DNA from: Mastigias papua
Taxonomy: Eukaryota > Cnidaria > Scyphozoa > Rhizostomeae > Mastigiidae
Length of the DNA stretch: 64,000 nt
Direction: 5' to 3'
NCBI GenBank assembly: GCA_964019165.1
Contig: CAXHSL010000025.1
Coordinates: 29,281 to 93,280 of the forward strand
Part shown: positions 12,101 to 16,970 of the stretch, piece after piece
How positions within the stretch are numbered: the stretch's first letter is position 1
Layout: each line of letters begins with the position of its first letter
Made by a program: the position numbers and the translations under genes
The notes under the pieces: generated by a model
Told to the model about the DNA's origin: nothing
Database searches by the model: none
Seen by the model: only the letters and a program-made list of their open reading frames with translations

Positions 12101-14701
12101 CAGCTCCAACGCAGGGCACTGAGGAATCCGCGAACAAACGTGTGAAAGTAAGCCTATGAGTCGAGTGCACAGTTTTTAGAAGGAACCAGGCACTAGGCCT
12201 ACTTATGAAAGTTCTTAACTGTTGGGCCTATTTTGACCTCATTTTGGTACTAATAGTTCCTAAGCAGTTCCTTCATTCTAGCCGCGCAGTTGTGGTATCT
12301 AGACATTTTACTTTAAGGGCAGAAAGTTTCGCGGGCAGAAAGTTTCGCGAGGATGGAAAATCGCGAAATTTCGTGAATTTAACTTTCGCGAATAACAATT
12401 TTAGAATAAATTTTACTGATAAAACTTTCGCGAATCCTCCAAAAACTTTACTTTCGGGGGAAAAAAACTTTCGCGAATGACAATGAATGAAGAAATTTCT
12501 TTTGGAATTATTTTAAAAATTCTTAACTTTCTTGCAAAAAAATTATCGAGACATAAATAGAAATAAAGTAAAGATTGTTTAAAATTGACTAAAACGACTC
12601 CGTTCTTGGATTCCTTCTTATTTGAGAATTTTTTGTTGTTGAAAAAACTTTCGCGATTTTTAGAAAAACGTGACTTTTTGTGAAAAAGACTTTCGCGATT
12701 TTCGATTTTACTTTCTTACCTGGCAGAAACTTTCGCGAAAAAGGGCAAAATTCGCGAAAATCACGAAAGTTTCTGCCCGCGAAACTTTCTTCCCTTAAAG
12801 TAAGTGATCAATGTTAAGACATAGCACTATGGATACTTCAAGTTTTAACGAAGACTTTCTTTCCCACAAACTACCTACTACAAGGTTTGCACACAGAATA
12901 TGCAAATTTGGCGGCTTACTTCTGGATTGTTTGCGGAGGTGAAAATATTCGAAGTTAAAAAGTTCCTCACAGATTTTGTCGTTAGTAGTAAAAGCTCCTT
13001 CGATTTTTTTGGCCTTCTATGTGTAGGCTGCTTACAGAGCGGTTCATTGTATTAAAACATGCGCTCATTGCAAGGAACATCAGCAACATAATCAATTCAA
13101 AGCGATGCGTGTTCAAAAGTTACCTGAAACCGTATTTGTCCTTTGTGCCTGTTTTGAAATGTCTGATACTTGCTTAAGTTATTAGCTACCAATTGTTGCA
13201 GCACCCCTTACTGCTTTCCTCTTTCATATCTTTACCATGTTAGCTTGAGCAGTCTTGTTATTCTCTATGCATTTGTTGCAGGAATTGCCAATAATTTTCA
13301 GAGGGTTTAAAATCTCAATCGCAGATGATGTCGATGATATGGTTAAAATGAAACGATACATTGTCGCGTATCCTTTACAAGAATGCTATTTGCAATCAGC
13401 TTCAGTGTCTGCTATTTCTCCATTATTGTGCTGTTCCTGAAGTTGATTTTGTTTTATTCCAAGTGAAGCCATCATCATGTTTGTTACTTTTATGTCTCAA
13501 CTATACATAGACACAAAAACTTTCTACTAATTTTGGTAACAAAGTTTTTCGCCTCTCACAAGCCATCCAGTTCCCCTTGTCCTTTTGATTGTTACCACCC
13601 GTTCCATGACACAGGCAGTTTTTAAACCCTTCCTGTTTCTATGATCAGTAGAATCTTCATACGCCACGTAATTAGTATCATTGTTTAAGCTAACTAGTTA
13701 CGAATGTTTTTTTACTTTGCTACCGCTCTCTACCATGGAATTCGATTTGCAGCGCGCGAAATACTAGTGATTGCTCTATCCCTTTTTATTATAACGTCAT
13801 CGTTTGACCCACCTTTGATTTGCTCTCTGCCACTACTCTTCTTTTTATATCCATATGAATTGCATTGCAAGCCTTAACTTTTTTATTAGATATGATGGTG
13901 ATATTGTTGACTCGTATCATATAAATGAAGCCACCCATTATGTCACAAACAGGAAGGTAGGCCTACACTTTTTTATTTTCCCTTGTACATTTGTGCATGA
14001 AAACCGTTTTTCATAAATGATCTTTCAAATTGATGGAATGGAATAATTTCGAATTTCGAATCTCACAAACTTGCCATTTTGCTTTGAATTAAGATTTTCC
14101 TGGAGTTCATTACACCCTGGTCAAATGGCTTAGAATTTCACTGAACATTACAAAACAATGTAGATGTTTGATGACAGTTAACTTTTTTTTCTTTGATCTC
14201 GAGCAAGTTTCACCAAACATCGCTGAACATAGTACTGGGTAACTGAACAAGATGGTCAAACCGTCCAACATTTAAAACAACAGTGATATTCATTGGGTGT
14301 AATGTTGACCCGTACGATCATTTTCGGTGTGGCACCTTCCCTTGATTCACTTTCATATAAAACTAACTGAACATTGACCGGTCCACACCATTCGGCAAAT
14401 CAGAAATTCCTCCAACTGGTTTCAACAGGAAGGACAAATTGATAGCTTGAAAGGGAGACCCGATTTTAGCTTTGAACATATCAATAAGAGACGGTTGGAG
14501 GAGGATACGCGTATTAGGCATAGCAGGAAAAGTAAATCTTGAAACTTAACAGTAACTTGAACTTAGCAATTCTTTAAACATAATTTCTTTTAGGAGAATC
14601 TTCCATCGAAGAGTGACGTACAGATTGTCACACCAGACTGGGTATGGAGCTCAATAATCCATAATAATATTCAGCCAGAAACTAACTTTTCATTGAAATA
14701 A
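1..14701 (+). CDS. LIG3: DNA ligase III, 3' part of gene (17 exons, 5' end outside window)
   Basis: ATP-dependent DNA ligase that seals nicks in base-excision, single-strand-break and mitochondrial repair, normally paired with XRCC1 through its BRCT domain. Seventeen exons join in frame (1,456 nt, 484 visible residues plus TAA). Motifs appear in family order: motif I KYDGER with the AMP-accepting lysine codon at 4792-4794, FSRSLK, motif III LILDGE, motif IIIa VIFDILQFN, motif [10 protein letters not shown], motif V RHWLKMKKDY, and the OB-domain motif [17 protein letters not shown] basic linker and a BRCT domain (DWVW near the end) follow. The BRCT and the AEACKS..KKCPNG context match LIG3 rather than LIG1 or LIG4. 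The zinc finger and most of the DNA-binding domain lie upstream. All introns start GT and end AG, and every exon phase closes. I see no stop or frameshift, so the gene looks functional. Confidence 0.95.
59..1250 (+). other. LIG3 intron 1, proximal part
   Basis: First 1.2 kb of a 4.67-kb intron. I see no gene here. The two short ORFs around 473-707 overlap on opposite strands and lack family features. A G/C-run repeat remnant lies at about 318-415 and a short TA tract just before the Tc1 element. Confidence 0.6.
318..415. repeat. GC-run interspersed repeat remnant
   Basis: Several short G/C-rich blocks (TTAGCCCCCTGGG, GGGGGCCTATTT, GGGAGGGCTTATT, GGAGGGCTATA) follow each other in an otherwise AT-rich intron. 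They resemble degenerate 'gggggcttatt' repeats common in marine invertebrate genomes. That assignment is from memory and weak. Confidence 0.35.
1251..1278 (+). repeat. Tc1 element terminal inverted repeat (left)
   Basis: Begins CACTTCCTCGTCAAAAGTGC and pairs with 2683-2710, with one mismatch at its seventh base. Preceded by a TATATA run. Confidence 0.88.
1459..2490 (-). CDS. Tc1-family transposase, DD34E
   Basis: A 343-aa protein of normal Tc1 length that catalyses cut-and-paste transposition at TA sites. Residues 1-60 form a paired-like helix-turn-helix ([20 protein letters not shown] at about 24-43). A GRPK motif at 59-62 marks the minor-groove-binding hinge. A second HTH follows ([16 protein letters not shown], 99-114), then a basic linker. 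The catalytic triad is D155 (FSDEW), D247 (QRDNAPCH) and E282 (IIENVW); 34 residues separate the last two, the DD34E spacing of Tc1. The typical [11 protein letters not shown] block is present. The ATG at 2490 gives the usual start just before the first HTH. No stops or frameshifts are visible, so it could be active. Confidence 0.93.
   Translation of the reverse strand: MAKSRELCESERAAIYYLRVAGHSFAEIAKQVGCTKSTAYRIMQKHEKTGSLLRSKKSGRPKVISRRGERIVTRIFNTSRFAKFNEIKDEIDKSFPSENLSKSTIMRVVSKHGIKSRIRKQKPYISKINRTYRMKWTKTMKEWPLSYWDDVIFSDEWRFSLVNDSGVRRVWRTACEADNPEFFVPAFTGGVSVMVWGCIGPNGVGKLVLCEKSVNSEYYIQILKENLPESVRKIYGNENQPFIFQRDNAPCHKAAQTCSFLKNNGILQLPWPSQSPDLNIIENVWQYMKNMIRKDPPKNKHQLVKKLFEIWAELPRELIVNLYSSIPRRLHVVRASCGYPTKY
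2683..2710 (-). repeat. Tc1 element terminal inverted repeat (right)
   Basis: Reverse complement begins CACTTCTTCGTCAAAAGTGC. The outer end abuts the long (TA)n tract. This is the end upstream of the transposase start codon. Confidence 0.88.
2711..2798. repeat. (TA)n microsatellite, about 44 units
   Basis: Uninterrupted TA dinucleotides directly against the right end of the Tc1 element. A much shorter TA tract (about 1235-1250) flanks the left end. This suggests insertion into a TA microsatellite followed by expansion on one side. The IYIYIY reading frames here are not genes. Confidence 0.95.
2890..3744 (-). CDS. Class A (rhodopsin-like) GPCR, MECA-like, intronless
   Basis: A 284-aa plasma-membrane receptor with seven predicted hydrophobic segments at about 13-33, 45-63, 80-103, 122-145, 150-174, 205-230 and 245-267. 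DRY at 104-106 ends TM3; N22/N26 lie in TM1; P221 lies in TM6. Ligand unknown. It has no cysteine at the top of TM3, a very short second extracellular loop, no proline in TM5, and a degenerate TM7 motif (DTILF) where most receptors have NPxxY. Missing TM3 cysteine, short loop and D for N are hallmarks of the melanocortin/EDG/cannabinoid/adenosine group, so I infer a MECA-like receptor; the T for P in TM7 is unusual even there. It lies antisense inside LIG3 intron 1, intact and single-exon. It could also be a lineage-specific orphan or a recent pseudogene still open. Confidence 0.82.
   Translation of the reverse strand: MMTYSELRQQFAVPQIALGIVNIAVNSFFIHAARKLGKFRQLSYKIVLCLIISQLASGVNMITEETFTLAVIRDETSTLRLAFRLVFFLIAQFSSIMMIAIAVDRYVHVRYLYKYRQVMTKRILLVFIAFGLLSGLFIVVILSLGFIYKAVFYSSLVLCANALAVYITILVIYARAYKELITRTRDFNFQLSTIRPQRSANKDFATATLAILVSLIVAFTPYFALSLALSYSAEIEKIAEPLAIYKAWLMSVVLVKTQTIFDTILFITFDRNVRSYTRRLLCTI
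3745..4725 (+). other. LIG3 intron 1, distal part
   Basis: About 1 kb between the antisense GPCR start and LIG3 exon b. It presumably includes the GPCR 5' flank. No convincing ORF, repeat or RNA gene is visible. Confidence 0.6.
4726..4815 (+). CDS. LIG3: LIG3 exon b, motif I (adenylation lysine)
   Basis: Thirty codons from [17 protein letters not shown] to [11 protein letters not shown] of KYDGER (4792-4794) is the residue that becomes covalently adenylated. Acceptor CTTTGAG, donor GTAAGG. Confidence 0.95.
5214..5279 (+). CDS. LIG3: LIG3 exon c, FSRSLK segment
   Basis: Twenty-two codons, [18 protein letters not shown] to QPHK. YFSRSLK contacts the nucleotide and nicked DNA in ligases of this family. 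Acceptor TTCTTAAG, donor GTATGA. Confidence 0.93.
5358..5450. repeat. 21-bp minisatellite, about 4 copies
   Basis: Imperfect tandem copies of GATGCCAGTTGTATTGGTGTT with substitutions (GCTGCC, GTACTG) and a shortened first copy. It lies in the intron between LIG3 exons c and d. Confidence 0.8.
5804..5872 (+). CDS. LIG3: LIG3 exon d, motif III
   Basis: Twenty-three codons ending NLILDGE. The exon must stop at the donor GTAATG because exon e supplies ILLVDN, giving DGEILLVDN as in other LIG3 proteins. Reading through would give the non-homologous MHLFT. The conserved E of motif III helps bind the catalytic metal. Confidence 0.92.
6046..6135 (-). repeat. tRNA-derived SINE remnant
   Basis: On the minus strand, TAGTTCAAGTTGATAGAAC resembles a pol III box A region and GGTCGTGAGTGCAAATCTC resembles box B (GGTTCGAATC-like). 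They are spaced as in a tRNA-like SINE head. No foldable intact tRNA or clear 3' tail could be defined, so this is a decayed fragment in a LIG3 intron. Confidence 0.6.
6299..6441 (+). CDS. LIG3: LIG3 exon e, motif IIIa
   Basis: 47 codons plus two bases. It reads [18 protein letters not shown], then [18 protein letters not shown] and [11 protein letters not shown], with AG of the next arginine codon. VIFDILQFN is nucleotidyltransferase motif IIIa. Acceptor ATCATAG, donor GTGAGG. Confidence 0.94.
6600..6794. repeat. (ATTC)n tetranucleotide microsatellite
   Basis: Mostly pure ATTC repeats with interruptions such as TTATTT and TTGTATTT. It lies between LIG3 exons e and f. The SFIHSFIHS reading frames across it are repeat translations, not proteins. 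Confidence 0.95.
6950..7037 (+). CDS. LIG3: LIG3 exon f
   Basis: One base completing the split arginine, then [18 protein letters not shown] and [11 protein letters not shown]. This corresponds to the ERRKFLHDN..RIMFSEM stretch of vertebrate LIG3. Acceptor TTGAAG, donor GTAAGG. Confidence 0.93.
7038..7637 (+). other. LIG3 intron between exons f and g
   Basis: About 600 bp with no gene. A short run of CATGTAT-type direct repeats lies around 7545-7600. The C-rich patch at 7255-7280 and 7380-7395 may be old transposon debris but matches nothing I can name. Confidence 0.55.
7638..7715 (+). CDS. LIG3: LIG3 exon g, motif IV
   Basis: Twenty-six codons, [16 protein letters not shown] then [16 protein letters not shown] is adenylation-domain motif IV. 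Acceptor CTTTTAG, donor GTGATC. Confidence 0.94.
8071..8106 (+). CDS. LIG3: LIG3 exon h, 12-codon micro-exon (motif V start)
   Basis: [12 protein letters not shown], only 36 nt. It fills the gap between exon g and exon i exactly as in other LIG3 proteins. Its acceptor TTTGATTGCAG is the same 11-mer present in every unit of the 107-bp array downstream. Donor GTTTAC is weak. Confidence 0.93.
8107..8564 (+). other. LIG3 intron between exons h and i
   Basis: About 460 bp, AT-rich, with no recognised feature. Confidence 0.5.
8565..8652 (+). CDS. LIG3: LIG3 exon i, motif V
   Basis: Reads [20 protein letters not shown], then GAYYGTGNK plus one base. WLK.KKDY is motif V. Acceptor TGAACAG, donor GTAACT. 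Confidence 0.95.
8853..9103. repeat. (TATACA)n hexanucleotide microsatellite
   Basis: About 250 bp of CATATA/TACACA hexamers with occasional CACATA variants, in the intron before LIG3 exon j. Alternating purine-pyrimidine composition keeps most frames open on both strands, giving spurious HIHIHI, ICICIC and MYMYMY ORFs. Confidence 0.96.
9175..9317 (+). CDS. LIG3: LIG3 exon j, start of OB-fold domain
   Basis: Two bases complete a split glycine. The rest reads [38 protein letters not shown] and ELKVSKISK. This is the OB-fold region that closes around the nicked duplex. Acceptor CAACTCAG, donor GTAAGT. Confidence 0.95.
9318..9903 (+). other. LIG3 intron between exons j and k
   Basis: About 590 bp. 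No supported gene or repeat. A 66-aa antisense ORF inside it has no family features. Confidence 0.5.
9904..9978 (+). CDS. LIG3: LIG3 exon k, OB-fold
   Basis: Twenty-five codons, [15 protein letters not shown] then [10 protein letters not shown], matching the P.WL....PDF.V.DPK stretch of LIG3. Acceptor TTTCAG, donor GTAAGT. Confidence 0.94.
9979..10506 (+). other. LIG3 intron between exons k and l
   Basis: About 530 bp, AT-rich, nothing recognised. Confidence 0.5.
10507..10653 (+). CDS. LIG3: LIG3 exon l, motif VI
   Basis: Forty-nine codons: [19 protein letters not shown], then [20 protein letters not shown] and [18 protein letters not shown] is motif VI, needed for the first ligation step. 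Acceptor TTTTAAG, donor GTTTGT. Confidence 0.96.
10654..11175 (+). other. LIG3 intron between exons l and m
   Basis: About 520 bp with no supported feature. Confidence 0.5.
11176..11209 (+). CDS. LIG3: LIG3 exon m, 34-nt micro-exon
   Basis: [11 protein letters not shown] plus one base, matching the ELYQLSKEK position after motif VI. Phase joins exactly to exon n. The 137-codon frame running on from here past GTACGA is read-through into the intron. Confidence 0.82.
11210..12067 (+). other. LIG3 intron between exons m and n
   Basis: About 860 bp. An AATTTATT-rich degenerate stretch at 11895-11955 is the only structure seen. Confidence 0.5.
12068..12147 (+). CDS. LIG3: LIG3 exon n, basic linker with bipartite NLS-like sequence
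   Basis: Reads [20 protein letters not shown] then SANKRVK. The two basic clusters RKR and KRVK, about 12 residues apart, look like a bipartite nuclear localisation signal between the catalytic core and the BRCT domain. The linker is poorly conserved in the family, so this exon is supported mainly by phase and splice sites (CTTTTTTTCAG acceptor, GTAAGC donor). Confidence 0.85.
12148..13281 (+). other. LIG3 intron between exons n and o, hosting a MITE
   Basis: 1.1 kb. Besides the 490-bp inverted-repeat element at 12311-12800, nothing is recognised. Confidence 0.6.
12311..12800. mobile_element. Non-autonomous inverted-repeat element (MITE) rich in TTTCGCGA
   Basis: 490 bp bounded by CTTTAAGGGCAGAAAGTTTC on the left and its near-complement on the right (GAAACTTTCTTCCCTTAAAG). 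TA lies on both sides (12309-12310, 12801-12802) as a probable target duplication. The body holds about ten TTTCGCGA or CTTTCGCGAA motifs in both orientations and no transposase. The TA duplication suggests mobilisation by a Tc1/mariner-type enzyme, but the ends do not match the Tc1 element at 1251-2710. Confidence 0.78.
13282..13367 (+). CDS. LIG3: LIG3 exon o, start of BRCT domain
   Basis: Reads [17 protein letters not shown] then [11 protein letters not shown] plus two bases of a split alanine. It ends at donor GTATCC inside a longer open frame. That donor is chosen because exon p continues with AYDGDIV, matching FVAFDGDLV of LIG3. Confidence 0.9.
13368..13889 (+). other. LIG3 intron between exons o and p
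   Basis: About 520 bp, no supported feature. Confidence 0.5.
13890..13956 (+). CDS. LIG3: LIG3 exon p, BRCT middle
   Basis: One base plus [20 protein letters not shown] and RK. It matches the FDGDLV..D...ATHV core of the LIG3 BRCT. Acceptor TTATTAG, donor GTAGGC. Confidence 0.93.
13957..14593 (+). other. LIG3 intron between exons p and q
   Basis: About 640 bp containing the small inverted-repeat segment at 14108-14304. Nothing else seen. Confidence 0.5.
14108..14304. repeat. Possible small MITE with CATTACACCC ends
   Basis: CATTACACCC at 14108-14117 is mirrored by GGGTGTAATG at 14295-14304. Related GTCAA/TTGAC bases continue nearby. There is no clear target duplication and the arms are short, so this may be chance. 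Confidence 0.3.
14594..14701 (+). CDS. LIG3: LIG3 last coding exon, BRCT end and stop
   Basis: Reads [16 protein letters not shown] then [19 protein letters not shown] and TAA. DWVW is the conserved BRCT tryptophan motif that packs the domain used for XRCC1 pairing. Acceptor CTTTTAG. Confidence 0.95.
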   Translation, partial: ENLPSKSDVQIVTPDWVWSSIIHNNIQPETNFSLK

Positions 14702-16907
14702 TTTGACTCAGCTAGTCGTAGAATGACATAAATATAACCTTCATATTCATTGAAGTTATAGAGTTTCTACACAGAAGAATCGTAGGACAGGGGTGTCGAC
14801 TTTTCTATGGTATCTTGCAGTTCTTCTAAATATGTATCATTAATATTCTGAAAATATTTCTCATATTCTGAAACATATCGAAACAGTTTTAGTAGGAACC
14901 ATTCACTGAGCGATTTTCAGTCAACTCATTTAAAAGCTATATATAGCAAGTCACAATAACACCATAATTTACATGCCAACATCATCAACTTTTCTTCATT
15001 GTAAGACACATTTCATCTTAATTTTCAAGTGAAAATCTTGCCTTGCTCGAACTGCTTGATTTTTACATACAACCCAGGGCTATAGCCTTCTTTCTGAGCC
15101 AATTGTTGCCACACAGATCGCTTGAATTTCATCAAAGCTGCAAATCTGTGACCTTCCTTTTTAAGCGAAAATTGATTTTTACCTACAACCCAAGGTTATA
15201 GTCTTCTTTCTGAGCCATACACTATGTTGTCATTCACAAATTGCTTGAATTTCATCAGAAATCCAAGTCTATGACCTTACTTTTCTTCCAAAATTCCACA
15301 TCTATGAGGTTATTTTCATGCTCAAAATGCTGGTTTTTATGAACAACATAGGATGATAACCTTACTTTTTGGCAAAAATCTTGCCATGTTAAATATGCTT
15401 GATTGTCATCAACATTTCAAGTCTATGTGTTGCGGTAGACGTTATCATGCGCGAATTACTTGATTTTCATGAAACAGCTGTAGCCTTTCATTATGTGCAT
15501 TATTTTATCCAGTTCTGAATTGCTTTATTTTCATCAACAAACCGGCCAATGCCCTACTCTTCTTATCTAGAATATATCTGTCCATATTCAGTGTGCCTTA
15601 ATGTCATCAAAGCCCAAGTCTATAATCTTACTTTTTTTGAACTGGAAAAATCTTTCCATTCGTAGTTTGCAAGAAGTTTATCATATGCAAAAAGCCATAG
15701 TAGTAGCTTAACCATTTTTAAGCAAAAGATTCATTGATATTTCAGTATTACTAGTGTTGATTTGCATATTATGAATATATGTCGCGACTATCAGTCTGCT
15801 ACTAGCAGATACGCGAAGGAATAGAATTCTAGGTCTTCGAGGTATAAACTTCCATGGAGTAAACACGGAGACTATTTCTTCCTGTAGAGGTTTCCTTTCA
15901 TACAAGGAATAAGCAAGGTTACCTTTTCTGGTTGTTTTCTCATGAGGACGTTGGGGAGAATCAAATTTCCCGAAAACAGATAAGTATGAAAAGTAGGTGA
16001 TGGTGAACGAGGATGAGTAGGACAAAATGAGGCTAACTGAAGAGAGCTCTGACTCAAATTTTAGAATTATGGAAGGCATTGCCTCCACCCGTCCTCCATG
16101 GCTACGGACCTGACTTAGAGAAGGAAGAATTTTTATGATTTCGCTACTTTCAGATATAGGGGAGATCATAAGTAGGCCTGTAAATCAGCTCCGGCTGCCC
16201 CTTGTAAATTAACTCGGGCTAAAGGACAACCCTCCTTAAATGAAGTAAAGTGAAAAAATTCTACTTAACAAAAGTGCAATAAACAATTTCAAAATGTTCC
16301 AAGAAAAGGACTCTTTTATCCTTTTGAAACAAAAAAGGCAAGGGTTTAGACCCCCAGGCGCCCCTGTACTTCAAAAACTCTTTATGGGTGTTTCTGCCTT
16401 TGAATCAAATTGTTCTGTCAAGCACTTGGAAAGTTGATTTATCACATTTTGTTTCAGCCATCTTTCGTTTGTCCTTGTGGCACTCAACAACCATTTCATT
16501 CGTTATCCTGAGCATATATTGATCATCAATTAAAGCATTTTTTTATGACGTCTAACCAACGACGTAACGTCAGGCTATTCACTGAATATCCTCAAGCACG
16601 GCATTGCCGGGGGAGCTGGGAGCTTCGACTCCCCCCAGTTGTTGCCATCCAGAGATTTTTCTAGCCTTTATCAAGCGTTTCCCAACAAAACGACAGCTTC
16701 TGTAGCGGGACTGGTGCCAGAGGCGGGCAGGGGGGCCAGAGCCCCCATCATGACATTTTGTTAGGGATCTCTAACGTACAACTCTTTTACTAATTGCAGG
16801 CAGGCCTCATGGCATAGTGTTGCATTTGTATATTATCCAGTCTTTGTCTTCTTTGTATCATAACCAATGGTGTAGCATGGATTGACACTTGGTCGGACAA
16901 TCTGTAT
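14702..16907. other. LIG3 3' flank, no recognised gene
   Basis: Should hold the LIG3 3' UTR. I see no AATAAA close to the stop; the first one noticed is at 16278-16283. A 153-codon antisense ORF at 15708-16169 matches no family I know and has no supporting context. A G/C-run patch at 16600-16750 (CCGGGGGAGC, GGCAGGGGGGCC) looks like old transposon debris. The decayed tandem repeat is listed separately. Confidence 0.6.
15031..15690 (-). repeat. Decayed tandem repeat, roughly 70-bp unit, related to the 107-bp satellite
   Basis: About nine degenerate copies of a unit containing TTGCTTGATTTTCATCA, CCAAGTCTATGACCTTAC and TTTTTGGCAAAAATCTTGCC. The stretch CTATGACCTTACTTTTTGGC closely matches CTATAGCCTTACTTTTTGGC on the minus strand of the 107-bp satellite unit, and one copy keeps GGGCTATAGCCTTC. 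I infer shared ancestry with the array in opposite orientation. The rest of the unit differs. Confidence 0.6.
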
Positions 16908-16970
16908 GATTGATCGATTTTGATTACAGATTGAAAAGTGATGAAAATGAGGCATTTTTGGCCAAAAAGT

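Noticed and set aside
15708..16169. 153-codon antisense ORF downstream of LIG3
   Set aside because: Longest non-repeat orphan ORF here, but serine-rich and low in features. No neighbours, homology I can recall or regulatory context support it. Could be transposon debris.
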